Numbered from the stretch's first letter, positions 51,339 through 61,987 are shown. The stretch: DNA of 64,000 nt from Sinomonas atrocyanea (GCF_001577305.1 NZ_CP014518.1:1364001-1428000), one strand, 5' to 3'. A program made the numbers and translations. Notes: generated from the sequence alone by a model not told the origin.

Positions 51339-51385
51339 CGCACGACGGCGCGTGCCCGCCGCAGCGGTGCACGCGCCGTCGTGCG
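51339..51385. terminator. Bidirectional hairpin terminator, ACGACGGCG family
   Basis: Perfect 17-base arms (51339-51355, 51369-51385) with a 13-base loop between the convergent purN and SRPBCC genes. The stem carries CACGACGGCGCGTG. Confidence 0.75.
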
Positions 51386-51400
51386 CGGAAAGTGCGTGGA

Positions 51401-51874
51401 TCAGAGGGTGCCGCCGCCCTGCGGGGGCGCGTCCACGGAACCGCGCCATCCGCCGGTGGCGCCGTGGGACTCGACGAAGTCCTTGAACTTCTTCAGGTCG
51501 CTCTTGACCTGGGCGTTGTCGGCGCCGAAGGCCGCACCGATCTTCTCGGTCGCGGAACCGGGCTCCCAGTCGAACTGGACGGAGACCCGCGACTCAGCGT
51601 CGTTGAGCCGGTGGAAAGTGACGACGCCGGCGTGGTTGGGGCCGTCGGTGCTCTTCCAGGCGATCCGCTCGTCCGGGTTCTGCTCGGTGATCACCGTGTC
51701 GAACTCGCGGGTCTGCCCGGCCACCTTCGTGGTCCAGTGCAGGTGGGTGTCGTCCTGCTGGACCACGGACTCGACGCCCCCCATGAAGTGCGGGAAGGAC
51801 TCGAACTGGGTCCACTGGTTGTACGCCGTCGCGACGGGGACGGCAACATCGATCGTTTCCTGGACGGTAGACAT
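51401..51874 (-). CDS. SRPBCC-family (polyketide cyclase-like) protein
   Basis: A 157-residue START-like fold: TIDVAVPVATAYNQWTQFESFPHFMGGV is the family opening, WTTKVAGQTREFDTVIT and ERIAWKS are the central strands, and the C-terminal helix reads QVKSDLKKFKDFVES. It likely binds a hydrophobic ligand. Similar genes in actinobacteria are stress-induced. First of four same-strand genes (counting back from the ADH) that separate purN and purH. TAGGAGAAACGC is the RBS. Confidence 0.82.
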   Translation of the reverse strand: MSTVQETIDVAVPVATAYNQWTQFESFPHFMGGVESVVQQDDTHLHWTTKVAGQTREFDTVITEQNPDERIAWKSTDGPNHAGVVTFHRLNDAESRVSVQFDWEPGSATEKIGAAFGADNAQVKSDLKKFKDFVESHGATGGWRGSVDAPPQGGGTL

Positions 51875-51949
51875 GCGTTTCTCCTAGCGAAGTTGGCGCT
51901 GTGGGGACCCTCTACTTGTACCCCGCGGTGCGGGACCCAAACCGGGCGG

Positions 51950-52435
51950 CTACTTCACGGCCGACTTGATCGCCGTCTTCGCCTGGGCGGCCCTGGCCTG
52001 GGCCACCTTGCGCCGGGCCTTGATCGGGTGGTGCTTGCGGTCGATGAGCAGCGCCACGCCGATCCCGGCGAGCCAGGCGTCCTTGGCCATGGGCACCCCG
52101 GCCGGCGTCGGCCTGATCCCGTCGGACTGGGTCAGCCCCGGGGTCTTCGCGTAGACGGCGAGCAGGCCGCTCGAGAACGCCGTGAGGCCCAGCGCCGCGA
52201 GCCGGGTGGGGACGAAGGGCGCCAGCAGGGCGGCCCCCAGCGCCATCTCGGCGCCGGCGACCATCTTGCCGAACATCTTCGGCGAGACCTGCTTGGCCTG
52301 CGGAATCGCGTGGGCCGTCATGTCCTGCAGGCGTGCCGAGCCCTCGTCGTCGAGCGAGAGCTTGGAGACCCCCGAGTTGAGGATGAAGGCGCCCGAGACG
52401 AGACGGAGGACGCCGTGGCTGAGCTTGAATCCCAT
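51950..52435 (-). CDS. DoxX-like membrane protein
   Basis: A 161-residue protein with four hydrophobic segments (VLRLVSGAFILNSGVSKL; MVAGAEMALGAALLAPF; LAALGLTAFSSGLLAVYA; AWLAGIGVALLI) and a basic Lys/Ala-rich tail. The general layout matches DoxX/SURF4-type proteins, often linked to redox or thiol stress. The small hairpin CCCGC/GCGGG at 51922-51934 may end this transcript. Confidence 0.65.
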   Translation of the reverse strand: MGFKLSHGVLRLVSGAFILNSGVSKLSLDDEGSARLQDMTAHAIPQAKQVSPKMFGKMVAGAEMALGAALLAPFVPTRLAALGLTAFSSGLLAVYAKTPGLTQSDGIRPTPAGVPMAKDAWLAGIGVALLIDRKHHPIKARRKVAQARAAQAKTAIKSAVK

Positions 52436-52472
52436 GATGTGATGTGCCTTTCGGTGGTGGAGGTGGGGACCG

Positions 52473-53045
52473 CTAGCGGCGGGAGGGGGAGGTCAGGAGT
52501 TTGCGGGCGCCGACCCAGGCGAGGACGGCGGCCGCGGCCCACGGGCCGCCCACCATCACCGGGTCCATCCACGCGTGCTTGAGGTCCGCGCGGTTCCGGC
52601 CGAACCGGGAGGACAGCGGCCGGTGCCCGGGCTCGGCGAGGATGCCCGTCTGCGTGACCGGGTTGTCGGGGCGCCCGGTCGCGAGCGAGCGCAGATGCGA
52701 TTCCCAGGCGTCCACGCGGTCGCCGGCGAGGAGCAGCAGCCAGTGCGGCGTCTGTCCTTCGCTGTACCGCCGGTACGCGAACCGGCGGATCGCGCCGGAG
52801 AACCCGTGCAGGGGAGCGGTGGTGCCGAACACCGGGGTGAGGAACTTGTGCTCGAGGGACCGCTCGCGCGGTGTGTTCTCCGGCTGCCGCTCGGGGAAGT
52901 CCCAATGCGCCCCGGTCGGCTCGTGCTTCTCCCGCGGCACGGAGGGCCGGTCCGCGGGGTCCAGGTCCGCGCCCCAGCCGGGGATCCGGTTGCGGAGCTC
53001 GTCCCTGCTCGGCGGCTGGCGGCGCGTGTCGGCGGTGTACGGCAT
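52473..53045 (-). CDS. Conserved hypothetical protein with C-terminal membrane segment
   Basis: A 190-residue protein: charged, Pro-rich N-terminal half (RIPGWGADLDPADRPS, HWDFPERQPENTPRERS), a middle helical part (FSGAIRRFAYRRYSEGQTPH, LLLLAGDRVDAWESHL) and a hydrophobic C-terminus (PWAAAAVLAWVGARKLL). No family recognised. Its fixed place 12 bases downstream of the zinc alcohol dehydrogenase suggests a common transcript. Confidence 0.6.
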   Translation of the reverse strand: MPYTADTRRQPPSRDELRNRIPGWGADLDPADRPSVPREKHEPTGAHWDFPERQPENTPRERSLEHKFLTPVFGTTAPLHGFSGAIRRFAYRRYSEGQTPHWLLLLAGDRVDAWESHLRSLATGRPDNPVTQTGILAEPGHRPLSSRFGRNRADLKHAWMDPVMVGGPWAAAAVLAWVGARKLLTSPSRR

Positions 53046-53057
53046 GGCTGGCTCCTT

Positions 53058-54206
53058 TCAGGACGCCCCGGGTACCACGAGGGGCTTGATGATGCCATCG
53101 AGCTTGCCCGAGAAGAGGTGGTAGCCCTCGGCGATGTGCTCGAGCGGGATGCGGTGGGTGACGAGCTCGCTGGGCCTGAGGTAGCCGTTGCGGAGGTGCT
53201 CGAACAGGCGCGGCCACTGCCGCTTGACCGGACACTGGTTGGCGCGGATCGTCAGGCCCTTGTTCATGGCGTCACCGAACTTGATGCCGGTGGGCGCGGG
53301 CCCGTAGGCCCCGAGGACGGAGACCGTCCCGCCCTTGCGGACGGCAGCGAGCGCCCAGTTCAGGGCGATCGGCGAGCCGCCCTGCAGCTTGAGCTTGGCC
53401 CCGGCCACGTGCTGAAGGAAGCTCCCGTCCGCCTCGGCGCCGACCGCGTCGATGACGACGTCGGCCCCGAGGTAGTCTGTGGCCTTCTTCAGCTCGAGGA
53501 TGATGTCCCGGTGCTCGGCGAAGTTGTAGGTCTCGGCGTGCGCGAACTCCCGGGCCTTGGCGAGGCGGTAGTCGAGATGGTCGACCACGATCACGCGCCC
53601 GGCCCCCATGAGCCACGGGGACGCGGCGGCGAAGAGCCCCACGGGCCCCGCGCCCAGGACGATCACGGTGTCCCCCTCGGAGATGTCCCCGAGCTGCGCC
53701 CCGAAGTAGCCGGTGGGGAGGGCATCGGTGAGCAGGACCGCGTCCTCATCGCTCATCCAGTCGGGGATGAGGGAGGGGCCGACGTCGGCGAAGGGGACCC
53801 GCACGAACTCGGACTGCCCGCCGTCGTACCCACCGCAGCTGTGCGAGTAGCCGTAGATCCCGCCGATCGCGGTGGCATTGGGATTCACGTTGTGGCAGTT
53901 GGAGTACAGCCCGCGCGCGCAGAAGTAGCACGAGCCGCAGTAGACGTTGAAGGGGACCATGACGCGGTCGCCCACCTTCAGGTTCTGCACCGACGGGCCG
54001 ACCTCCTCGACGACTCCGATGAACTCGTGGCCGAAGGTGGTCCCGACCCTGGTGTCCGGGATCAGCCCGTGGTACAGGTGCAGGTCGGAGCCGCAGATCG
54101 CCCCGAGCGTGACGCGGACGATCGCGTCGTTGGGGTGCTCGACCGAGGGGATGTCCTTCTCCTCGACCGCGACCTTGTACGGGCCCCGGTAGACCATTGC
54201 GCGCAC
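53058..54206 (-). CDS. Zinc-dependent alcohol/formaldehyde dehydrogenase-like
   Basis: A 382-residue medium-chain dehydrogenase. Catalytic zinc ligands are Cys in LGAICGSDLHLYHG and His-Glu in TFGHEFIGVVEE; structural cysteines are in YCGSCYFCARGLYSNC; NAD binding is at VIVLGAGPVGLFAAAS. The CPVKRQW segment and overall pattern resemble the glutathione-independent formaldehyde dehydrogenase group, but the enzyme is distinct from the FdhA at 37.4 kb. GTG 54206 is chosen for GAGGAGGT 6 bases upstream. Substrate open: formaldehyde, its thiol adduct or another alcohol. Confidence 0.82.
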   Translation of the reverse strand: MRAMVYRGPYKVAVEEKDIPSVEHPNDAIVRVTLGAICGSDLHLYHGLIPDTRVGTTFGHEFIGVVEEVGPSVQNLKVGDRVMVPFNVYCGSCYFCARGLYSNCHNVNPNATAIGGIYGYSHSCGGYDGGQSEFVRVPFADVGPSLIPDWMSDEDAVLLTDALPTGYFGAQLGDISEGDTVIVLGAGPVGLFAAASPWLMGAGRVIVVDHLDYRLAKAREFAHAETYNFAEHRDIILELKKATDYLGADVVIDAVGAEADGSFLQHVAGAKLKLQGGSPIALNWALAAVRKGGTVSVLGAYGPAPTGIKFGDAMNKGLTIRANQCPVKRQWPRLFEHLRNGYLRPSELVTHRIPLEHIAEGYHLFSGKLDGIIKPLVVPGAS

Positions 54207-54362
54207 AGCGGACCTCCTCGCTGGGTGACGGGATGCTTCGGGCACCTCTCGCCAGACCCTTCCCCGCCGCGGCCTCGGTCAACCAACCGCGGCCCGGGCG
54301 GGCGCGGACGGCGACGGTAGAATGGCGCCGACCCCTCCCCGCTGCTGCTTCGAGAAAGACGA

Positions 54363-56036
54363 GTGCCTGTGACCCAGCTGGACCGCGTTCCCATCCGCCG
54401 AGCCCTGATCTCGGTGTACGACAAGACGGGGCTCGAGGAGCTCGCCGTCGGGCTCTTCGAGGCCGGCGTGCGGATCGTCTCGACCGGCTCGACGGCGAAG
54501 CGGATCGCCGCCGCCGGTGTGCCGGTCCAGGAGGTCGAGGAGGTCACCGGCTCGCCCGAGATGCTCGACGGCCGCGTGAAGACCCTCCACCCGCGCGTGC
54601 ACGGCGGCATCCTCGCCGACCGCCGGGTCCCGGCCCACATGGAGACGCTCGAGCGGATGGAGATCGAGCCGTTCGACCTCGTCGTGGTGAACCTGTACCC
54701 GTTCGTGGAGACGGTCGCCTCCGGGGCGGCGATGGACGACGTCGTCGAGCAGATCGACATCGGCGGCCCCGCCATGGTGCGCTCCGCGGCGAAGAACCAC
54801 GCCGCCGTCGCCATCGTGGTGGACCCGGGAGCCTACGGCGACGTCGTGGCGGCCGCGAAGGCCGGCGGCTTCGACCTGCGCACGCGCCGCCGCCTCGCGG
54901 CCAAGGCGTTCGCGCACACCGCGGCCTACGACACCGCGGTGGCGACGTGGACCGCGAGCCAGTTCCCGGACGAGGACGAGAACGGCGCGGTGCACTGGCC
55001 CGCCTACGCCGGGCTCGCGCTCGAGCGCTCCGAGGTGCTCCGCTACGGCGAGAACCCGCACCAGCCGGCCGCGCTGTATGTGGACCGGGCCGCCCCGGCG
55101 GGCATCGCCCAGGCGGACCAGCTCCACGGCAAGGCCATGAGCTACAACAACTTCGTCGACGCGGACGCCGCCCTGCGCGCCGCCTTCGACTTCGACGAGC
55201 CGGCCGTCGCGGTCGTCAAGCACGCGAACCCGTGCGGCATCGCCGTCGCCACCCCCGGCGCCGAGGACCCCATCGCGGACGCGCACCGCAAGGCGCACGC
55301 GTGCGACCCGGTCTCCGCGTTCGGCGGCGTCATCGCGGCGAACCGCCCTGTGACCCGCGCCATGGCCGAGACCGTGGCGGGCATCTTCACCGAGGTCGTC
55401 ATCGCCCCGGACTTCGAGCCCGAGGCCGTGGAGATCCTCTCGAAGAAGAAGAACATCCGCCTCCTCGCCCTCCCCGAGGGCTACGGCCGCTACCCGACCG
55501 AGATCAAGCAGATCTCCGGGGGCGTGCTCGCGCAGGTCAGCGACACCTTCTCGGCCGAGGGCGACGACCCGGCCCGCTGGACCCTCGCCGCGGGCGAGGC
55601 GGCCGACGAGGCGACCCTCGCCGACCTCGCCTTCGCCTGGCGGGCCTCCCGCGCCGCCAAGTCGAATGCGATCCTGCTCGCCAAGGACGGCGCCTCCGTG
55701 GGCATCGGCATGGGCCAGGTCAACCGGGTCGACTCGTGCCGCCTCGCGGTCGAGCGCGCCAACACCCTCGGCGTGGAGGTGACGTCCGACGTCGACTCGG
55801 CCGGCGGCGCGTCCGGCACCGGCGGCTCGGGGGCGGCGCCGGAGCGCTCGCGCGGTGCGGTCGCGGCGTCGGACGCGTTCTTCCCGTTCGCCGACGGCCT
55901 GCAGATCCTCATCGACGCAGGGGTCAAGGCCGTGGTCCAGCCCGGCGGCTCCGTCCGCGACGAGGAGGTCGTCGAGGCCGCGAAGGCCGCTGGCATCTCG
56001 ATGTACTTCACGGGCGCACGCCACTTCTTCCACTGA
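54363..56036 (+). CDS. purH: Bifunctional AICAR transformylase/IMP cyclohydrolase
   Basis: A 557-residue PurH. The N-terminal IMP cyclohydrolase (MGS-like) has LISVYDKTGLEELA, STGSTAKRI, and GRVKTLHPRVHGGIL. The C-terminal AICAR transformylase contains LRYGENPHQPAALY, VVKHANPCGIA and IGMGQVNRVDS. A Ser/Gly/Ala-rich insert (~480-495) precedes ASDAFFPF. It performs the last two steps to IMP with 10-formyl-THF. GTG 54363 or GTG 54369 may start translation; TAGAAT (54318-54323) is a -10-like element. Confidence 0.95.
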   Translation: MPVTQLDRVPIRRALISVYDKTGLEELAVGLFEAGVRIVSTGSTAKRIAAAGVPVQEVEEVTGSPEMLDGRVKTLHPRVHGGILADRRVPAHMETLERMEIEPFDLVVVNLYPFVETVASGAAMDDVVEQIDIGGPAMVRSAAKNHAAVAIVVDPGAYGDVVAAAKAGGFDLRTRRRLAAKAFAHTAAYDTAVATWTASQFPDEDENGAVHWPAYAGLALERSEVLRYGENPHQPAALYVDRAAPAGIAQADQLHGKAMSYNNFVDADAALRAAFDFDEPAVAVVKHANPCGIAVATPGAEDPIADAHRKAHACDPVSAFGGVIAANRPVTRAMAETVAGIFTEVVIAPDFEPEAVEILSKKKNIRLLALPEGYGRYPTEIKQISGGVLAQVSDTFSAEGDDPARWTLAAGEAADEATLADLAFAWRASRAAKSNAILLAKDGASVGIGMGQVNRVDSCRLAVERANTLGVEVTSDVDSAGGASGTGGSGAAPERSRGAVAASDAFFPFADGLQILIDAGVKAVVQPGGSVRDEEVVEAAKAAGISMYFTGARHFFH

Positions 56037-56050
56037 CGCACCACCCGTAG

Positions 56051-56089
56051 GGGAGGGAGGCCGGGGCCACGGGACCCGGCCTCCCTCCC
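56051..56089. terminator. Hairpin terminator after purH
   Basis: Perfect 15-base arms (56051-56065, 56075-56089) rich in GGGAGGG with a 9-base loop, 14 bases after the purH stop and facing the small convergent gene. Confidence 0.8.
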
Positions 56090-56095
56090 GCCGTC

Positions 56096-56148
56096 TCGGG
56101 TACGCATCTCGTCGCCCCCACACCGTTTCGGGTACGCATCTCGTCGCC
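56096..56148 (+). repeat. Two 21-bp direct repeats, 32-bp period
   Basis: Identical copies lie at 56096-56116 and 56128-56148; the shared core is GGGTACGCATCTCGTCGCC. A partial third GGGTAC occurs at 56163. They lie in non-coding DNA between the purH terminator and the small gene. Function unknown. Confidence 0.85.
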
Positions 56149-56206
56149 GAATCGGCGTTCCGGGTACACGGGCAGCGTGGGTCCGCTCCAGCGGACGGGG
56201 GGAGGC

Positions 56207-56458
56207 TCAGCCCCGCGACGGCCCGGGCGGCTCCTGCCGCGCGTCCAGCCACTTCCTGACGGCCTCGAGTGCGGCCTCGGGATCGGCGAGCACGGCCATG
56301 CTCGCCGGTTCGTTCTGGCCCTCCGAGGCGAGGATGCGCACCCTGAGGCCCTGCTCGGTGCCGCGCTCCCGCCACACCCGCAGGACCAGGGCCCCCAGTT
56401 CCTCGATCGCCGGCTCGGGCGCCTCGTCCTCTCCGGCAGACACGGAATGCTGTGCCAT
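56207..56458 (-). CDS. Small acidic hypothetical protein
   Basis: An 83-residue protein with good actinobacterial codon use and GGGGAGAG upstream of the ATG. It looks like a small alpha/beta domain (LGALVLRVWRERGTEQGLRV; ASMAVLADPEAALEAVRKWL). No family recognised. It stands alone between purH and icd. Confidence 0.55.
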   Translation of the reverse strand: MAQHSVSAGEDEAPEPAIEELGALVLRVWRERGTEQGLRVRILASEGQNEPASMAVLADPEAALEAVRKWLDARQEPPGPSRG

Positions 56459-56697
56459 TCTCTCCCCCTGGGGATCGCTGCTGATCGATGACGGGCTGGG
56501 GCCCGCGTTCCTGCCCCTGGCCCAGTCTAGGTACCAGAGCGCCTAATCCGGGTCTGCCGGCGGTCACGAATCGGGCCAGCTCGCTCTCTCCGGTAAGTTA
56601 AGCATGTTGACATAGCAGCACTCACGCACACTGCGGCCCATGCTGATGCGCGCATCCGCGCCGCGGTCTGCTCCAGCTCCGCAGGAGGCGCCCACCC

Positions 56698-58920
<2,223 letters not shown>

Positions 58921-58955
58921 CGCCAGCAGTCTTCCGAGCGGGCCGAGCCCCGCCC

Positions 58956-59019
58956 ACGACGACGGCGCCCGCGCGCCCGAGGTGACCGACCACCTCAGGC
59001 GCGCGGGCGCCGTCGTCGT
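58956..59019 (+). terminator. Long hairpin, ACGACGGCG family
   Basis: Perfect 22-base arms (58956-58977, 58998-59019) with an inner AGGTG/CACCT stem, 36 bases after the icd stop. It separates icd from the doxX promoter. Confidence 0.75.
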
Positions 59020-59060
59020 CTCGCGGACGGCGTCGTGGGAGCCGTGGGTCGTCACGCTTC

Positions 59061-59102
59061 TTGACACGGGACGGCTGTCCCCGATAATGGTTGAAGCTTC
59101 AA
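59061..59102 (+). promoter_or_regulatory. Consensus promoter with TTGAAGCTTCAA operator
   Basis: TTGACA (59061-59066), a 16-base spacer and GATAAT (59083-59088) form an excellent promoter. The perfect 12-base palindrome TTGAAGCTTCAA (59091-59102) follows at the start site, like MarR-type operators. No regulator gene is adjacent, so it would be controlled from elsewhere. Confidence 0.6.
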
Positions 59103-59165
59103 TTGACGTGTCCGCCTCGCAGGCGGCCACGGAGCCGACGACCCCCTGACAGCAAGGAGCCCACC

Positions 59166-59612
59166 ATGGCACCAGCCAACAGCCCCGTTCTCGCCGACAC
59201 CGCCCGCACGATCCTGCGCGTCGCGCTCGGCGCCGTCTTCCTGGCCCACGGCTGGCAGAAGTTCTTCGAGTTCACCATCCCCGGCGCGCAGGGCGCCTTC
59301 GCGCAGATGGGCGTCCCCGCGGCCGGAGTCGCCGCTCCCGTGGCCGCCACCCTCGAGCTCGCGGGCGGTGCTCTGCTCGTCCTGGGGGTGCTGACTCGGA
59401 TCGCTGGTGCGCTCCTGGCCCTCGAGATGCTCGGCGCGCTGTTCCTCGTGCACATCTCTGCGGGAATGTTCGTCGAGAAGGGCGGCATGGAGCTCGTGCT
59501 CGTGCTCGCGGCAGGCGCCGCTGCAGTGGCCCTCGTCGGCCCGGGACGCTTCTCGGCGAGCGGCCTGCTCTTCGGTCGCGCGTCCGGCCGCTGGGCGAGC
59601 ATCGCGGCCTGA
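59166..59612 (+). CDS. DoxX-family membrane protein
   Basis: A 148-residue protein with four helices (TILRVALGAVFLAHGWQKFFEF, the family opening with HGWQK; APVAATLELAGGALLVLGVL; GALLALEMLGALFLVH; ELVLVLAAGAAAVALVG). DoxX/YphA proteins take part in redox or quinone/thiol stress functions. AAGGAG precedes ATG 59166. Own promoter and operator upstream; terminator downstream. Confidence 0.85.
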   Translation: MAPANSPVLADTARTILRVALGAVFLAHGWQKFFEFTIPGAQGAFAQMGVPAAGVAAPVAATLELAGGALLVLGVLTRIAGALLALEMLGALFLVHISAGMFVEKGGMELVLVLAAGAAAVALVGPGRFSASGLLFGRASGRWASIAA

Positions 59613-59625
59613 CGCCCCCTTCCGG

Positions 59626-59682
59626 ACGACGGCGCCCCGCGCCCGAGGTGAACTCGTCACCCCGGGCGCGGGGCGCCGTCGT
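59626..59682. terminator. Bidirectional hairpin terminator, ACGACGGCG family
   Basis: Perfect 20-base arms (59626-59645, 59663-59682) plus an inner GGTGA/TCACC stem, between the convergent doxX and surface-protein genes. Nearly the same architecture as the hairpin at 58956. Confidence 0.8.
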
Positions 59683-59791
59683 GCTCTGTCCGCCGACGCC
59701 GGGCCGGGGCCGCCGGGTCCCACCGGTCGTGATGCCCCAACTCACCACGTCCGGTCGGGACGGCAGCCGCGGCCCGGCGCCGGAGGACGCA

Positions 59792-60949
59792 TCAGACCAC
59801 CGCGGTGGCAGGGCGGCGGCGCAGCACCAGCCCCGTTCCGAGGCCGGCGCCGGCACCGAGCAGGAGCCCGAGGCCCGCGAGGACCATCGCGAGCGTCAGA
59901 CTCAGGCCGTCACCGGCGTCCTGAGCGAGCGACGCCAGGCACACCCCCGGAGCCTGCGCGGCCTGCGGCGCCCCGGAGGGCGCGTTCGTCTGCGTTCCCG
60001 CTACCGCGTTCGGCCGGGACCCACCCGCACCGGTGGCGGGGAGAGGACCCATTGCGTGGCCCGAGCCGGCAGTCAACCCAACGGTTGGACCAGCTAGGGT
60101 GCCCGCGTCGGATGCCAGACCGGACCCAAATGGCCCCATGGCCGCTTGTGCTGGGGTCAAAGCGACGTTCGTGCCAGCGGTCGATGTGGGTGCGCCTGTG
60201 CCCGTGGCCTGGTCTTCACCGCCCGTGGCCCCCTGCACGTCAGCGGCAGGCGTCGTCACCCCCTGACCTGAGATCAAGCCGGGGCTCCCGAGAAGACCTT
60301 GTACAAGGTCGCTCGCGGGCAGCGCCAATCCACCGGTGCCCGTCCCGCTGCCATCCTGGCTTCCGGTCTCGGTCCCGCCCAGCGGGCCCTCGTCGGCCGA
60401 GGTGCCACCGAGCAGGGTGAGCGCCGGTCCAGCGTTGCCGTCCGTGCCGGTGCCGGTGCTGCCGAGTATGGTGCTCCCGGTGGTGGCGCCTGTCGGGGCG
60501 GTGACGGTCGCCACCGGGTTGCTGGCGGCGCTGACCCCGCCGACGGCTGCCGGTGCAGGGGCGGCGTCCGGGTCGGTGCCCGCGCCAGTTGCGGTGCCGG
60601 CTCCGGTTCCGGTGAGGACGGCGCCGGTGGTGGCGCCGGTCGGGGCGGTGACGGTCGCCACCGGGTTGGTGACGGCGCCGACCCCGCCGAGGGTGCCCGA
60701 TGAGGACCCCGTTCCGCTGGCGGTGCCGCCGACGACGGTGCCGGTGGCGCCGGTCGGGGCATTGAGCGTGAGCACGGGAGCGGTGGCGGCGGTGAGCGGT
60801 GAGGTTGTCACCGCGGCGGGCGCGGTGACAACCGCGCTGGGATCTGTGGTGACGGTGGTCGCATCCGCGCTGGCGGCGGCCTGGCCGAGGCCGAGCAGGC
60901 CTCCTGCGACCACGGTGCCGAGCATGGCCCGGCGCATCAAGGTATTCAC
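59792..60949 (-). CDS. Low-complexity exported repeat protein with C-terminal membrane anchor
   Basis: A 385-residue protein: signal peptide (~1-30, MLGTVVAGGLLGLGQAAASAD), then Thr/Ala/Gly/Val-rich repeats around NPVATVTAPTGATTG (two near-identical copies plus a variant). A Gly/Thr-rich middle, LPATGAGG and a C-terminal helix (LAMVLAGLGLLLGAGAGLG) with LRRRP tail follow. LPATG is about 50 residues from the helix, too far for classic sorting, so anchoring by the helix is more likely. GTG 60949 has AGGAGAAC upstream. Resembles a wall or fibre protein; no family recognised. Confidence 0.65.
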   Translation of the reverse strand: MNTLMRRAMLGTVVAGGLLGLGQAAASADATTVTTDPSAVVTAPAAVTTSPLTAATAPVLTLNAPTGATGTVVGGTASGTGSSSGTLGGVGAVTNPVATVTAPTGATTGAVLTGTGAGTATGAGTDPDAAPAPAAVGGVSAASNPVATVTAPTGATTGSTILGSTGTGTDGNAGPALTLLGGTSADEGPLGGTETGSQDGSGTGTGGLALPASDLVQGLLGSPGLISGQGVTTPAADVQGATGGEDQATGTGAPTSTAGTNVALTPAQAAMGPFGSGLASDAGTLAGPTVGLTAGSGHAMGPLPATGAGGSRPNAVAGTQTNAPSGAPQAAQAPGVCLASLAQDAGDGLSLTLAMVLAGLGLLLGAGAGLGTGLVLRRRPATAVV

Positions 60950-61030
60950 GGTTGTTCTCCTGACAACGATTCGATGGCGCGTTGCGCGCCCGGGACGCAT
61001 GTGCCTGCACGGGGGCAGACTCGTCCCCTC

Positions 61031-61987
61031 CTAATCGGGAGTCGAACCGGGATCGAAGGCCGGCAGCGCCGGAAGTGGCGTGGCACGCCGACGCCCGCGC
61101 GGACCGGTCCGCCAGGCGAGTGCGAGGGCGAAAGCTGCGGCGGCCAGAGCGGCCGGGCTGGGCCCGGAGCCGGCGGAACCGAGGAGTGTCCCACCCGTGG
61201 CGTCGGCGGTGATGGGCAGCACCGGAAGCGCCGGGAAGGTGGGCGACGGCTCACCGGGAAGCACGCCCGCGGCGGCATCGACCATGACCGCCGCTGACGC
61301 GAACGGGCCCATGGCCAGCGCCGTCACCATCGAGTCCGCCGCGGTGTCCACGCTGTCTGTTCCCAGCGCCTCCGGGCCTGAGCCCGTTCCGGTAGACGCG
61401 GCTCCGGCCGAGGGTCCTACGTCGGAGGCGTCGAGCGCGTCCGCGGCCACGGCCGCCTGCGCCGGGACGGGCGCTGAGGGGGCGGGCACGGGCACCGGGA
61501 CGGCCAAGGATGCCTGCGGCGCAGGCAGGACAGCTCGCGTGCTGTCCGCGATGGCCCATGCCGTGGTGCCCACGGCGTCCACGGTGCTGCCCAGGGTGCC
61601 GGTGGCCCCGGACACGGTCGGGGCTACGACGGGGGAGAGCGGTGCGAGAGGGCCCTCGATGAGCGGCTCGACGGCGTTGGGCAGCGCCCGCAGCCCCGTG
61701 GCCCTAGAGGTGGTGGTTCCTGCGGTGAGGCCAGCGACGGGGCCGGCCGGGTCGGAGGTGAGCGCCGCCGTCGTACGCGAGACGGCGCCGACAGCGGGGC
61801 TGCGAGCGGGCGAGGCGGTGGAGGCCGGTGGAGCCACGACGGAGCCGAGGAGGTCGCCGGGTGGAGGGGCCGCGGCGCTCGCGGCGCCGCCCGAGAGGAG
61901 CAGCCAGCCGACGCCGAGGCCGGCAGCGGCGGCCGCATGGCGGAGCAGGGCACGCGCTCGGCTGCGCCAGTCGGCATGGTTGCGCAT
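61031..61987 (-). CDS. Exported Ala/Pro/Ser-rich protein, partner of the repeat protein
   Basis: A 318-residue protein: twin-arginine-poor signal peptide (HAAAAAGLGVGWLLLSGGAASAA), low-complexity body with VPVPVPAPSAPVPAQ, then ALAMGPFASAAVMVDAAAG, which echoes AAMGPFGSGLASDAGTL in the downstream protein. A C-terminal hydrophobic helix (AALAAAAFALALAWR) with basic residues follows. It lies 81 bases upstream of the repeat gene on the same strand, probably one operon. Function unknown. Confidence 0.6.
   Translation of the reverse strand: MRNHADWRSRARALLRHAAAAAGLGVGWLLLSGGAASAAAPPPGDLLGSVVAPPASTASPARSPAVGAVSRTTAALTSDPAGPVAGLTAGTTTSRATGLRALPNAVEPLIEGPLAPLSPVVAPTVSGATGTLGSTVDAVGTTAWAIADSTRAVLPAPQASLAVPVPVPAPSAPVPAQAAVAADALDASDVGPSAGAASTGTGSGPEALGTDSVDTAADSMVTALAMGPFASAAVMVDAAAGVLPGEPSPTFPALPVLPITADATGGTLLGSAGSGPSPAALAAAAFALALAWRTGPRGRRRATPLPALPAFDPGSTPD

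Noticed and set aside
59850..60060. LPATG as a sortase sorting signal in the repeat protein
   Set aside because: The motif is about 50 residues from the membrane helix, instead of directly before it, so sortase anchoring is not supported.
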